Below the pieces are notes generated by a model that worked only from the letters and a program-made list of their open reading frames with translations, had not been told where the DNA came from and did no database searches. DNA of 64,000 nt from positions 12,928,501 through 12,992,500 of the forward strand of contig NC_080566.1 of assembly GCF_030253575.1 (NCBI RefSeq). Direction: 5' to 3'. The DNA comes from Rhododendron vialii. Its lineage: Eukaryota > Streptophyta > Magnoliopsida > Ericales > Ericaceae. Shown here in pieces: positions 21,733-34,021 of this stretch. Each line of letters begins with the position of its first letter. The first letter of the stretch is position 1. Position numbers and translations under genes: made by a program.

Positions 21733-24468
21733 ATGTCAATTCCGCAAGAGTTCTACCCAAGCCAAGAAGACCTACCCTACGAAGAAGAACTCCTCCGCAA
21801 CCCCTCCAGCCCGAAGCTATGGTGGCGCTACCTCGTCGCCCGCACCGACTCCCCCCGCGCGAAGCGCTTCACCATCTACGAGCGCGCCCTCAAGGCCCTC
21901 CCCGGCAGCTACAAGCTCTGGCACGCCTTCCTCCGCGAGCGACTCGAGCTCGTCCGCCCCCTCCCCGTCACCCACCGCGAGTACCAGAAGCTGAACAACA
22001 CCTTCGAGCGCGCCCTCGTCACCATGCACAAGATGCCCCGCATCTGGGTCATGTACTTGCTGACCCTAACCGAGCAGAAGCTCGTCACCAGAACCCGCCG
22101 CACCTTCGACCGCGCTCTGTGCTCTCTGCCCGCGACCCAGCACGATAGGGTTTGGGAGCCCTACCTGGTCTTCGTTGGCCAGAAGGGCGTCCCGATAGAG
22201 ACCTCGCTTAGGGTTTATAGACGGTACTTGAAGCACGACCCCTCGCATGTAGAGGATTTTATCGAGTTTTTGGTGAATTCGGGCCTGTGGCAAGAGGCCG
22301 CGGAGAGGTTCGCCGGGGTTTTGAACGACGATAGGTTTTGTTCGATTAAGGGGAAGACTAAGCGTAGGCTGTGGCTTGAGTTGTGTGACTTGCTTACGCA
22401 GCACGCGGAAGGGGTTTCCGGGCTGAACGTGGATGCGATTATTCGGGGAGGGATTAGGAAGTCTACCGATGAGGTAGGGAGGCTTTGGATCGCGCTTGCG
22501 AGTTATTATATCAGGAGGAATTTGACAGAGAAAGCTAGGGATGTGTTTGAGGAGGGGATGACTACGGTTGGCACGGTTAGGGATTTTAGTGAGATTTTCG
22601 ATGTCTACTCGCAGTTTGAAGATATCATGCTTCTACAAAAGATGGAAGGAGAGGGTGAGGGAAACGGTGAAAAGGATGAGGACAACGACGATGATAAAGA
22701 TGACCGTTTGGATGTGGCGAAGATTGGGAGGAAGCTGAAGAGATTTTGGTTGTATGATGATAAAGAAGTTGAATTGAGAATGGCCCAGATCGAGTGTCTA
22801 TTGGATAGGAGGCCAGAACTGGCTAATAGCGTACTTCTTCGCCAAAACCCACATAATGTGGAGCAATGGCGTCGGCGAGTGAAGCTTTTTGAGGGTAACC
22901 CTACAAAGCAGATTCTGACTTACACAGAGGCAGTGAGGACAGTTGATCCCATGAAAGCTGTGGGGAAACCTCATACACTGTGGGTTGCTTTTGCCAAGTT
23001 GTATGAGGATCACAAGGATGTTGCCAATGCAAGAGTGATCTTCGATAAGGCGGTTCAGGTCAACTACAAAACCGTCGATAATTTGGCTAGTGTTTGGTGT
23101 GAATGGGCTGAAATGGAACTTCGGCATAAGAACTTTAAAGGGGCTTTGGAGTTGATGAGGCGCGCGACAGTAGAGCCTTCAACGGAGGTGAAACGGAGGG
23201 TGGCTGCCGATGGTAACGAACCGGTGCAGATTAAGTTGCATAAATCCTTGTGGCTTTGGGCATTCTACGTTGATTTAGAGGAAAGCCTTGGTACCTTAGA
23301 GTCAACTCGTGCGGTTTATGAAAGGATTTTGAATCTGAGAATCGCCACGCCTCAGATTCTAATGAACTATGCCATGTTTTTGGAGGAACACAAATATTTT
23401 GAGGATGCCTTCAAGGTTTATGAAAGAGGCGTCAAGATTTTTAAATATCCACATGTAAAGGACATATGGGTCACGTATCTTTCCAAGTTTGTTAAAAGAT
23501 TTGGGAAATCAAAATTGGAACGTGCGCGAGAGCTATTTGAGCATGCTGTTGAAGTGACCCCCGCTGAATCTGTGAAACCATTGTACCTTCAATATGCTAA
23601 ATTAGAGGAGGATTATGGTCTAGCAAAGCGAGCAATGAAGATTTATGACCAATCTACCAAGGCGGTTCCGCCCCATGAGAAATTGAGCATGTACGAGATC
23701 TACATAGCTAGTGCCGCTGAGAAATTCGGGGTTCCAAGAACAAGGGAAATATACAAGCAAGCCATAGAATCTGGTCTTCCGGACAAAGATGTCAAGACCA
23801 TGTGTATGAAATATGTTGAGCTGGAGAAGAGCCTTGGAGAAATAGATCGTGCTCGTTGGGTTTTCATATATGCATCTCAGTTTGCGGATCCGCGATCAGA
23901 TCCTGATATATGGAACAAATGGAGCAAGTTTGAGGTGAACCATGGTAATGAAGACACCTTCCGAGAAATGCAAAGAATTAAAAGGAGTGTTTCTGCTAGT
24001 TATAGCCAGACACATTTCATCCTTCCCGAGTATCTGACGCGAAAGGATAAGCAGCCAAATCTCGACGAAGCAATGGACGCACTAAAAAAAGCCGGTGTTC
24101 CAGAAGATGAAATGGCTGCTCTAGAGAAGCAATTATTGCCTGATGCCAGTAACACTGCTACCAAAGATAGTAACAGGAAAGTAGTGGGTTTTGTGAGCGC
24201 AGGAGTGGAGTCTCAGACTGAAGGAGGATTAAAAGTTGCTGCAAATCACGAGGATATTGAGCTACCAGAAGAGAGTGATTCGGAAGATGATGAGAGAGTT
24301 GATGTTGCACAAAAAGATGTTCCCCCGGCCGTTTTTGGTGGTTTAGTTAGGAAACGGGAAGAGGGTGACAATGGAGATGATAGTGCTGCTACTAAAGATA
24401 CAGATGATGGGGGCCATATCGGCGCGCTTGAGAGAATAAAAAGACAAAGGCAAGAAGCAATGGTTTGA
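21733..24468 (+). CDS. SYF1: Pre-mRNA-splicing factor SYF1 (XAB2 homologue)
   Basis: An intact, intronless 911-codon frame covers the full family length. It begins with the conserved Y-P-S-Q-E-D-L-P-Y-E-E-E-L-L-R-N-P segment. The rest consists mainly of HAT (half-a-TPR) repeats with the usual W..Y....E and A-R-x-I-F/Y-E patterns. These include A-R-V-I-F-D-K-A-V near residue 435 and S-T-R-A-V-Y-E-R near 530. An acidic linker of E, D, G and K lies at about residues 300-325, and a second acidic patch near 840-855. The C-terminus is basic (A-L-E-R-I-K-R-Q-R-Q-E). The protein scaffolds the Prp19/NTC spliceosome complex. The animal homologue XAB2 also acts in transcription-coupled repair. The first ~400 bp use almost only C/G-ending codons, and the rest uses mixed codons. 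The start is the first ATG after a clear TATA box. Confidence 0.97.
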   Translation: MSIPQEFYPSQEDLPYEEELLRNPSSPKLWWRYLVARTDSPRAKRFTIYERALKALPGSYKLWHAFLRERLELVRPLPVTHREYQKLNNTFERALVTMHKMPRIWVMYLLTLTEQKLVTRTRRTFDRALCSLPATQHDRVWEPYLVFVGQKGVPIETSLRVYRRYLKHDPSHVEDFIEFLVNSGLWQEAAERFAGVLNDDRFCSIKGKTKRRLWLELCDLLTQHAEGVSGLNVDAIIRGGIRKSTDEVGRLWIALASYYIRRNLTEKARDVFEEGMTTVGTVRDFSEIFDVYSQFEDIMLLQKMEGEGEGNGEKDEDNDDDKDDRLDVAKIGRKLKRFWLYDDKEVELRMAQIECLLDRRPELANSVLLRQNPHNVEQWRRRVKLFEGNPTKQILTYTEAVRTVDPMKAVGKPHTLWVAFAKLYEDHKDVANARVIFDKAVQVNYKTVDNLASVWCEWAEMELRHKNFKGALELMRRATVEPSTEVKRRVAADGNEPVQIKLHKSLWLWAFYVDLEESLGTLESTRAVYERILNLRIATPQILMNYAMFLEEHKYFEDAFKVYERGVKIFKYPHVKDIWVTYLSKFVKRFGKSKLERARELFEHAVEVTPAESVKPLYLQYAKLEEDYGLAKRAMKIYDQSTKAVPPHEKLSMYEIYIASAAEKFGVPRTREIYKQAIESGLPDKDVKTMCMKYVELEKSLGEIDRARWVFIYASQFADPRSDPDIWNKWSKFEVNHGNEDTFREMQRIKRSVSASYSQTHFILPEYLTRKDKQPNLDEAMDALKKAGVPEDEMAALEKQLLPDASNTATKDSNRKVVGFVSAGVESQTEGGLKVAANHEDIELPEESDSEDDERVDVAQKDVPPAVFGGLVRKREEGDNGDDSAATKDTDDGGHIGALERIKRQRQEAMV

Positions 24469-25689
24469 AAACACTTCACAGTGTTCACACAGATGATTTA
24501 TTTATTCATGGAAACGTACTTACTGCCAATCATAATAGTCTGGTTTGATGTAGTTCTCAATGCCGTTATCAAAAGATTGGTTTGATGTAGTTTTCTACTC
24601 TTATTTTTTGTTACTGTGTCATTCTCTTTTCAGATTGATCACTGTACTTTAGACGCATTGATGAAAGGTTTCGTCGTATATTTTTGGAATACCCTGTAGT
24701 TTTTGGCTCATTCCATTACCTTTCAAGTGGAAAGAAATTATTATTATTTTTTGATCCGCAGTGGAAAGAGTTCATTGATCAAAAAATAGCTAATCAAATA
24801 AAACGGACTTTTGTTCTAGAAGAGAAAACCTAAAACTCTCTTTTGGCAAGAGTTTTCTTTAGAAAATTCATCTAAAGTGCAATGCAAGAGATGACAAATT
24901 CCTACTAAAAAGCAATAGAAAATGGAATGGAATCATTCATTCAAACTAAAACATGTCAAATCCTTGGAAGAATGACCAAACGTAAGTAACTAATAAGTTA
25001 TTGGGACAAAGAGGTAAGAACGGAGGGGAATATAAAACACAATCTCGATGGGGACCCAAGCGTGAGTGCTTTTTATTTATTTATTTATCAGCAACAACAA
25101 TTTTATATATAAAAACTCAACAAAGGGTATATCGAGAGTAGAACATAGCAAAGAGCATAGTACAGAAAACAGAAAAGCAGAAATTACATTCAACTAAAAA
25201 TTGAAACACAAGGGAATTTAACTCCTTGTCAGCCAAAAGGAACATCTACTTCATATCAGCAGAAAATCATATCCTCAATCTCCGGCAATTTCAAAATCAG
25301 AACATAGCAAAAGGCCTCCCAACTCTTCCAAAAAGTGCAGAAACAGGACAAGAAAGCATTCCTCACTTGAGTATGACAGCAGCACTTAGAATAAGACAGA
25401 TCATAAAAATTCAGCTTCTCCATTCAGCAGAACAACAACCGCAGATTGATAGAAGTAGAATAAAACCAACAGAATCAGCATCAGTCATGGAAAGATTCAG
25501 AGGTTCAGAGAGAGAGAGAGTTTGGGCTGATTATCAACAGCATCAGAACAATCTTTTTGCTGTTTGAAAAAAAAAAACAGCATCAGTACGACAGCAAGCA
25601 GATTGTTAACAGCAGCAGAACAACAGTAGCATCATTTCTAGATTTCTAGATTAAAGAAGTCATACCCAAACAGCAACTAGAAATAATCT
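24469..25689. other. SYF1 3' flank and unassigned sequence
   Basis: The first part is the 3' UTR and flank of SYF1. From about 25050 the sequence is A-rich with many CAGCAG and GAACA words (AACAGCAGCAGAACAACAG near 25610). It abuts the truncated end of the BIG pseudogene. It may be an inserted repeat, but I cannot classify it. Confidence 0.45.
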
Positions 25690-27301
25690 CCAAAATCTGA
25701 CAGCAACAAGATGATGTAGCCTCAGGCTCTCCACAATCAAAATAAGCTGGCTCCATGGCATCCACAGAGAAAGCATGCTGAGCTGTGTCAAGGAGTACAT
25801 TTAAAGCCCCAAGCCTTAATAAGGCCCTTCTGTTTTCTCTTATCTTGCAGCACAGCATGAGGAGGTTAAGCACCGCAGCCAACTGCTCTTGGTTGGACTT
25901 CAATTTGTCTTGTGAATGCTGTATATTTAGATCCAAAGTCAGACGTATATACGATCGGGGAAACACAAAGTACGTTTTAATGCATAGCAAGAAAGTTTCG
26001 AAGAAAACCATAAGGTCAAATAGGACAGCCATTAAGAAAAAAAAATGACGCCTGAATACTAATCATACCATACCAATATAGTCATCACAATATAAAGATA
26101 AGGTCCCATCAGGTTAACAAGTCTTATTTGATTATTTCCTATTAATAAGCAAAAACCAAAACTGCTTCATCCACCTTGCTTATTTGGAGGAGAAAAGGTG
26201 GGAAATTTGTGAGTAATCAAATAAGCAATCTGCCCAACAGAACAAGATTTAAAAGCAATTCTTAAAGCAATAGAGAGAGAAACTACCTATATGTAATAAT
26301 TCTTAACTTAAAATATTAGAAAATAGCAATATAAGTGAAATATGTGAATCTTTCAACCAAATAAAAAAACTAATCTAGTCCAAATAATCCCAGAAAAAGC
26401 TAGGGAGACATACCTGAATAATGCCCAAAATGATTTCAAGCCCACCACACTCTCGGACTGCACCTGCAATTGAAAACTCGACCTCTGGATCTTGAGATTC
26501 CTCCCTATCCTCCTCCAACTCTTTGATCATTCGTTCAGTAGCTTCACCATCTAACCCCTGCCAAATTGCAGAATGGAACATTAATTTTGATGCAGAACAT
26601 CAAAACACTTTTCCATATCAGAATTTCTCGTTGCTTCTTAAACATGATTTCAACATAAATCAGCACAATACAAAGCAAGAACACTGTAATACTTGAACTA
26701 ATTAAAGAGATTGCAAATGAAAAACAATGATATGAGTCCAAACTTTTGAGAACCATCAGTTTAGTTATATGCCCTAAGTAGCATAGAGATGGACACCCAA
26801 GACACAGAAATGCCCTGTGCCAGCATGCCAATTTTAGAAAGATGTAGAACACAAAACTCTAAGGACATGTTCAACACAAGAATTCTAAAACTTCTATCGG
26901 TGATATATGCGCATATTATGCTCATAGATAATGAGAATAACAATATTTGAAATTAAAACAACAGGTCTTAACTTAACACCAACATATCTAACCATTGCAT
27001 TCCCGCACAACTACAATGAGTTACTTTTAGAACCTTGCTAGAAGTGGGCACTACGTGAGTGGGGAGGAAAATAAGGAAAATACAAATGGTTACACGTGAT
27101 GTGGTGCTTTCTGATTGAATTACTATTGTGTCCAAAGCAGTTATTCTACACAACACAATTAGTGTAAAAATAAAAAAGATTAGGGACAATTTAGGAAACT
27201 TAAAAGTCCATACAGCTTCACACAAAGGGTGGCACCACACAGTGCACTCCCTTTATAAATAGAATAGATAGAAAATGTGTGTTGTCGATACCGACCTTGT
27301 T

Positions 27302-27424
27302 CTTTTTGGTATTTGGGATTTTGGATTCTCTCTCTGCGCATGGTTCCCAATAAATTTTCTCTCAATACTCTCATTTCTCTCTCTATCTCTCTCCACTCAA
27401 AATCCAAAATCCAAATACCAAAAC
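27302..27424. mobile_element. Foldback end region in a BIG intron
   Basis: TTTTGGTATTTGGGATTTTG on the left and its near reverse complement (AAAATCCAAATACCAAAA) on the right enclose CT-rich sequence. The adjacent AAGGGCTTGTTTGTTTTGG (minus strand, about 27436-27418) resembles a hAT/PIF terminus. This is probably part of a MITE whose other limit I could not fix. Confidence 0.45.
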
Positions 27425-28589
27425 AAACAAGCCCTTAGTGACTACGATGAGTGAGAGCATCCAACTCAAAAAAGTGACAGGCACATATTTAGGAGGGGTT
27501 GATAAGTGCCATGTTGTGTCAGCAATTCAACACGGCTGTCCAAGACGACATGCTGCCGTCCTAATAGTGTCTCTGCTTCTTGGATTACATATGCCTCAAA
27601 ATGGGAAAGAAATGCAGTAATGAAGCATTGAATGGCAGGATTGTCTTACTTGAAAACACCCGTATGTAGAAATTCCAGAGGACAAAAAAACAGTACAAGA
27701 AATATACAAAAGCCAACTACACCATACTTACGAAGAAGATTTTCCTCTTCAAATTGCTCTAAAAACACAAACGACGAACAATGCCAGAGGCAAAAAAATT
27801 TGCAGAAACAAACCTGAAGGTGATAAGTAACAGTCATTGGAGGACAATCTCAGGCTGATGTGACAGCATTAGCGGATAGCAACGTACTAGTAGTTGTGGT
27901 GTTTGAAGACTGGCTAATTGACTTTCTCCAAACTTGTTCATAAGCTTGAGCAATGCTCAAATCAAGAGAGATGATATTCCCAGCCACTAGCAACTCCATT
28001 CCATAGTCGTCCTCTATCAGACCTAATAGATCCAACTGGTGACAGATTTTGTTTTTAAAATCACGCATCAAAGGACCAATCTCAGCACTGGAACAAGGAT
28101 TCTTGGTCATTGATCCCCTGATAAATTCTTCTTGAGTGTGTGGCTTATCCAGAACCAAAAGATATACAGGCTCCGCTTTTGAAGGGCAGATTAGATTGCA
28201 TAGCTGCTCCAAAATAAACTGGAAAATACAGTTGAAATTTAATTGTACATTAGTAATCAATCAATACTACTTGTTAATTTATGCGCAAAATGTGTTGAGA
28301 AAAGCATTCCCAAAGCATGAGACAGTAGAGAACCTGATAATGAATCACTGGACGGCCATCCAACAGTGGTAGTTTATCAAGCAACGTAAAGAATGTTCTC
28401 AAATTAGCCCAAGCTTTAACTAAAACAGTTTTGACTAGAGCTCACAGCATACTTGATACATATTATGAATTCAATAAAAGCTAAGCTTCACAATTATTCT
28501 ATCTTTAATGGATATTCCCAAATTGGCTTCACTTGGTTGTCATAACTTAGGAGTTCTAAGTTTTTGAAAAATGTTGGAGAAAAAAATTA

Positions 28590-29014
28590 CTCCCTTTGTC
28601 CCACTTTGAGTGCCCATGTTTCTATTTTGGGATGTCCCAAATAATTGTCCAATTTCTGAAAATAACCCTCAAAACATGCCAAACTTCCAATTTTACCCTT
28701 CAAAATTACTCTTTCCATCACAATTGGTTTGAACTTTGACGGTTTGACCATTATTGATATTCGTGTCATTTTTAGATTGACTCTATCTTTCAATTTATAA
28801 TGTTTTTCACGATTTTGAGAACTTTGTATAATAAAACTAATTGAGATCTATCAAGATCCATATTACATATTTTTTGAGATCCATATTGAAAGACAAACAA
28901 TTTAAACACATCTAATTAACTTCACTGTTTTAAGGTTAATTTTGGAAATTAAGTTTTGAATCCTTAAAAAGCTCAATCCTCTGTAGAGGACACTTAAAAA
29001 TGGAACGGAGGGAG
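28590..29014. mobile_element. Stowaway (Tc1/mariner) MITE in a BIG intron
   Basis: The element begins CTCCCTTTGTCCCAC and ends GGAACGGAGGGAG, the classic Stowaway termini. It is flanked by TA at 28588-28589 and 29015-29016. At 425 bp it is somewhat long for the class. It has no coding capacity. Confidence 0.9.
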
Positions 29015-32000
29015 TAACAAACAAACTGTTAAAGATAGATCACTAAGTATATCCTACATACCAAAGAAGCCCGTCCTTTTCTCTCCTCTCCATGGATTTG
29101 CAAACCATCAAGAAGATCCTTTAAAAGACGATTACAATCACTAATCAGCTTCGTCTTTTGCACTATCAAGCCTCCAAAGATGATGAAGGCCTCAAGGACT
29201 TGAGACAACAACTTCTCCCGCATGAATCTGGCATCAAGATCAAATTAAAGAATGGCTAATGAAGAACAAAATCCTCTACAAAACAAAACATGCAAAGTAC
29301 TAATACCTGGATCAGATATTGCAAACCTCCAAAAAAATTCTGAGGAGCTCTATTAGCTTGTGAAGAATAAAGCCCTGTGAAATGTCAATATGCAGGCTCC
29401 TCTCCGGGGATTCAACATTGTCCACTTCTCGGCTAATTAAACTCACAAATTGTAGTTAGGCCACCATGTACAGTCAAGAAAAGATGGGCGTCTTCTGAAT
29501 CTATCATTTTAAAGAGCATTTCAAAGTACTCAGCGGCATTTTCACCAGCAGAAAGTGTTGCTGGTAACAATGACATTAGGAAATTCAACAATCGGAAACG
29601 CCACAAAGAGCTTTGGCCACAAAGTAAGCTAATCAGCATACACATATCAGACCTAATAGATTGAGAACAAGCACTCAATACAAGTTCTGTAACCCAAGAG
29701 CCCATCTCAAATGATGTAAAATCACTTTTGGTCTTACAAGCACGGCGCTTCCATCTAAGGGCATATTTCAAAGCCAGGTAGTCATATCTTTGTGGCCGAG
29801 ACCTCAGACCTCCCTTCACAGCCTGGCAAACTTTATACTGCCGCCTAACAAAATCAAGATATGAAGCTCCCTTCTCCCACTCTGAGTAGCTCAGTAACTG
29901 CACGTCTTGACTCTTTTGAGAACCATCCCAACGCTTTTCTAATGATTCTGGCATAGTCTTACCCCCACTAACAAGAGCACAGGAATGTACAGAAGGATTT
30001 AAGTTGTTTTCATCTGATGAAGAGGCGGGCTTTCCCATTCCTGGCTCCTTGTCGGTTTTATCTGGTTTTGGAGGAATACATGCCTGAGCTATAATCCTCA
30101 GACAAGGAAGAATAACATGCTCAGAAATAGCAGGATGCTTGGCACCTGATTTAATTGCAGAAAATAACAACTGGAAGAAAACTCACAGTCTTGACCTCCC
30201 AAAATTCATCCGCCAAAGAACACACCTCTGAAAGCAACAGCAGCTCTTCATGGGTAGCCAGGGCAATGTCCATTTAGCGATGATGTTCAAGGCAGTACAA
30301 GACTTTCTTTTGTATCAAACTATTCAACTCAGCCACCGCATATGTATCACCTTCTGAGGAAGCACAAAGAGCTGTTCTGGCTTGGACACGAGCAGTTTTA
30401 GGACCCTGATGAATATTATTTTCACACAACTAGAAAAATATGCCAGCAGAAACAAGTTGCTTCTTTGAGTTTGGGCGCTTTGATAGCACCTGCAGTATTT
30501 CCAGACACTGTAACAAATGTAGAAGCACAGCCATACCAATTATTTGGTGATCTGGAAACCACAAATCTGGATGATGCAACTGCACTATCAGAATTTTTCT
30601 GATGCAAGTAGTTCATCAAAACTTGTCGAAGCCCTTGAAGTGTCTGCACACTTTTTGCTAACAGAATCAAAAGCTGCTTTGCACTTGGTTTATCTTACAT
30701 GAAGGTCCAGGCAAAGAGACCATCATTTGCTGCACGGAATCCTTTTGCTGAGAGTCAATCTCGTTCTCACCAATGCTTGACACAATCTTAAGCAAAGGTT
30801 TCTTAAAGCCCAGCAACTGCTGATATCTCCAGTGAGCATTTTCTGATTCGGATTCTATAGCAGCCAGTCCCCGCTTCATATCCTCATCGTTTTCCATACT
30901 ATCAAAAATGAATCTTGGCTTTGCCATGAAATTAAATTCAAATCGACCATATTTGCTATACCCACATTCATTGCATAAGAAAGAATCCAGATTCTCATAA
31001 TTGATATTGCGACATTGCCTGCATTGATATGCACTCTCATGGCAATTACTACAAATCCCATGCTTATCAGTGACAGGATGACCACTGCAATGGTTCAAGG
31101 GATAAAGTTTGAAGATTTTTGTTGCAGTGATTGGAATGGGAAAGTCCACTTTTAGCTCAGTCTGATTGAAAGCAAGGTGGTAGCTCTTTGCATGTTTACG
31201 CAATGATCAATTATTCTTCAACTCTGACAAGTCAGCCACAGTCCTATTGTTGTAGTAGAGGTTCAAGACTTTAACTGATTTGGACCTATGAGCATTGTGA
31301 ACATTCATGGTCACACTCTGGATGGTATAGCTCCCAGTACATTTCACTATGATGCGATTATCTGTAAATTTCGTTTCTGATTTTAAAGTTGCTAGCTTCA
31401 TCCTACTGTAGGGCACCTCAGGAGAACTACAAGCAACACATGGCTCACTTCGAGATAGTACCCATCAAATTCCACTAAACCACTCAAAGTGTTGTATATA
31501 TTAGCCAAAAGCTCAGAGTGAAGTGTCTCAAAGATGCACCTAATCACATCAGGGGTCAAGCATTTCGGTCCACAATTTCAGTGTTCTGTTGCTTCGAAAT
31601 GTTACCAGGCTTCCCTGACAAGAAGGTGACGAGTTCTGTATACTCGATGATATTCTGGCCATACAGTGGCAGGCATTTCACTTTATGCAAGAGAGACGCT
31701 AACAAGGATTCCTTGAATGACTGCTTTCCATGATGCCAGGCACCATAGAGAACACATTTGGCTTCTGACCGTACAGAGCTTGAATTCCATTCCAATAGAA
31801 AGCAATCGATGAATTGCCTCAAGGTATCTCTCCCTGTGGCAATGAAGATATCTACAGCTGCTTCCATGTCTAAACAAGACTTCTCCAATACAGATTCACC
31901 ACCGTCTTTTCCTTTCTTCTTCTTCTTGGACTCCAGAGCTTGCAGTCCTGATTTGTTCGAACTTGTTCCTGTGTCCCCGGCTTTGGCTTTTTGTAAGGCG

Positions 32001-32230
32001 TGGTTCATGTCCTTTCCAGTATAGAAGAAGTTTAAGAGAATGAATTACAGACTCTTCCTCAAAACAGAATACACCATCCATCAGAAAGGACAAGACATCT
32101 ACTTGACTCAAACAATACTTCTGCCAGTTCCGAGGCTGTACAGAAGCTACTTCATAAACACCAAAAAAGGATGTGGAAGTGTCCACATCAAGATGAGCTG
32201 CATGATGTAGATCACCTCATATAAGTATAT

Positions 32231-32322
32231 CATATAATCTGCTAGATAGTAAAGTAACTACCTGCTCTCTACCTTTGAATAAGATGAGATTAAGGTTACT
32301 TTACTAGCTAGCAGATTATATG
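32231..32322. repeat. Short palindrome with 28-bp arms
   Basis: CATATAATCTGCTAGATAGT plus AAAGTAAC on the left mirrors GTTACTTTACTAGCTAGCAG plus ATTATATG on the right. A 29-bp phrase, beginning AACTACCTGCTCTCTACC, inside the palindrome (32256-32284) recurs exactly at 32377-32405. This points to a local duplication around the insertion. Confidence 0.75.
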
Positions 32323-32692
32323 ATGTACATGTTCACCTTAATCTCACTCATTTCTACACAGCCCATTAACCCAAAGAACTACCTGCTCTCTACCTTTGAA
32401 TAAGAACTCATAAGCTCCAATAAAATACAACCAAAACTGCCGAGCAAAAATAAAATAAAATACAACCAAAACTCAAGGACGAAGAAAAGAAGACCTCATA
32501 GTGAAGGCAAGAATAGCAGCTCACTATCACCTCATCAACAAAAGAAGACACTTCAAAACCAAGCCAATGATGTCCAAGAAAATTCTCAAAAAGGGAAGGA
32601 GCATTAGCGGCCATCAGGTTGGTTGTTCGGATTTGCCAATGGCTACAAGTCATGTGGTTTGAGGGTAGTTAATACGGTAACTACCACAATAA

Positions 32693-32888
32693 ATGTGATG
32701 TTACTTAGTTCTACTTAATTTGTATTATCTTGTAATTAAAGCATAATACCTTAATGATTAATGAAACTAAATAATGTATTGAATGGGTTAATGTGATGTT
32801 ACTTAGTTCTACTTAATTTGTATTACCTTGTAATTAAAGCATAATACCTTAATGATTAATGAAACAAAATAATGTATTGAATGGGTTA
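32693..32888. repeat. Tandem duplication, 98-bp unit x2
   Basis: Copies 32693-32790 and 32791-32888 differ at only a few positions. Each starts ATGTGATGTTACTTAGTTC and ends GTATTGAATGGGTTA. High identity implies a recent event. Confidence 0.95.
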
Positions 32889-34012
32889 TGAGAGATCAAT
32901 AGTTAGTGGTTACTCTTACATTAGCCAATTGTATCAATTACTTATTTATTGCAACTAAGACTACTGTTAACTACTACTTCTACTAATAACATTGATCACT
33001 ATTAACCTACATTAACTAATTCATTTTAGCCAAGTATATTAATACTCAATCATCACTTATTGAATATGATCAATCAATTAAGTTCTCAGTCAAATGATTT
33101 TGACTACTATAGTAGATTATAGAGATTAATCGCCATTCTACCATTAATTGAATAGTCTAATGTCAATTATAACTACTAATTGTTATAATATCACGTTAAA
33201 CGATTGCATACATCACTTCAAATAAATTATTTAAATATAATTAAGAGATTATTACAATTATATGGTTTATATTTATTATTTTTAAAAATTTGTTATAAGA
33301 AACATATATACACAAAGTAAAAATTTAATGGAATATATTAACAACATTAATTGTAAGTTATTCAAAACAACAAATGAATAAATGTTTTCTCAATAATATT
33401 TGTAAAATAATTTTTAATTAAAAATAATTTAATGAAATATATTAACAATATGAATCTAAAATCAAGGCAATTTTTTGGCTTAAATATTTAGTTTCAAAAA
33501 TTTGTTATAAAAATTTGTTTACAAATTAAATATTATTAAATTAAATTTATATTTTCACCCTTTATTTGATAGTCTATTACACAAATGATTAGGAAAATGA
33601 CAAAAAGTATGGTGAATATAACAAAAAGTGGTGTGAACTTAGAAATTTTCAATAATTAAAAAAATTCTTGCAAGAAGGTACATTTTTCCCCAAAATATTT
33701 ATTTTTCCGCCAAACTGGCTACCAAGAGAACAAGTTAGAGAGAGAAAGGGCAAAAACGTTGGAGTGTAGTTTTTGTCGTGGTAAATATACAATATTTTAT
33801 GGTAATTGCCAGCATAAACTGTGATAAGTATATCTAGTGTGTATGGTAAGTATAATGACATTTTTTTTTTTTTTTTTTTTGAAAAAGGACAAAATCACCA
33901 TACTTTTTGAAAGTGATTTTGATCCAAAGAGCTGAGATTCATCCAAAATCAGATCTAAAGGCCCAAATTAAATGGGGCATGATAGCACCACGTTGGGGCA
34001 TCATAGAACATA
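32889..34012. other. Very AT-rich desert
   Basis: Nothing gene-like. The stretch is dominated by A/T words and repeated phrases such as TTAACAACATTAA and ATTTGTTATAA, with a T22 run at about 33859-33881. Confidence 0.7.
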
Positions 34013-34021
34013 CACACGTAC

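Larger units (their letters stand above)
25690..32653 (-). pseudogene. BIG: Partial decayed copy of BIG (UBR4-type auxin transport protein/E3 ligase)
   Basis: Minus-strand exons follow the order of the C-terminal part of plant BIG, a >5000-residue protein linked to auxin transport, of the UBR4 family. Blocks: ~32215-31465 (T-S-F-F-G-V-Y-E-V-A-S-V; L-R-Q-F-I-D), 31430-30670 (S-E-T-K-F-T-D-N-R-I-I-V-K-C-T; C-R-Q-C-R-N-I-N-Y-E-N-L-D-S-F-L-C), 30650-29433 (W-E-K-G-A-S-Y-L-D-F-V-R-R-Q), 29223-29063, 28219-27814 (F-I-R-G-S-M-T-K-N-P), 26565-26415 (E-E-D-R-E-E-S-Q-D-P) and ~25930-25690 (C-C-K-I-R-E-N-R-R-A-L-L). A block at 32640-32520 may be an earlier exon. Lesions: a small deletion near 32013, where K-G-K-D-M-N-H is expected; TGG to TGA at 31209-31207; loss of a Cys-pair segment near 31110; 2 bp lost near 30510; an in-frame stop near 30270; CGA to TGA at 27852-27850. 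The copy lacks the N-terminal bulk and the true C-terminus, so it is a truncated duplicate. Introns remain, so it is not a processed copy. Confidence 0.88.

Noticed and set aside
22066..22404. Antisense frames inside SYF1
   Set aside because: They are shadows of the GC-rich 5' part of a clearly conserved gene.
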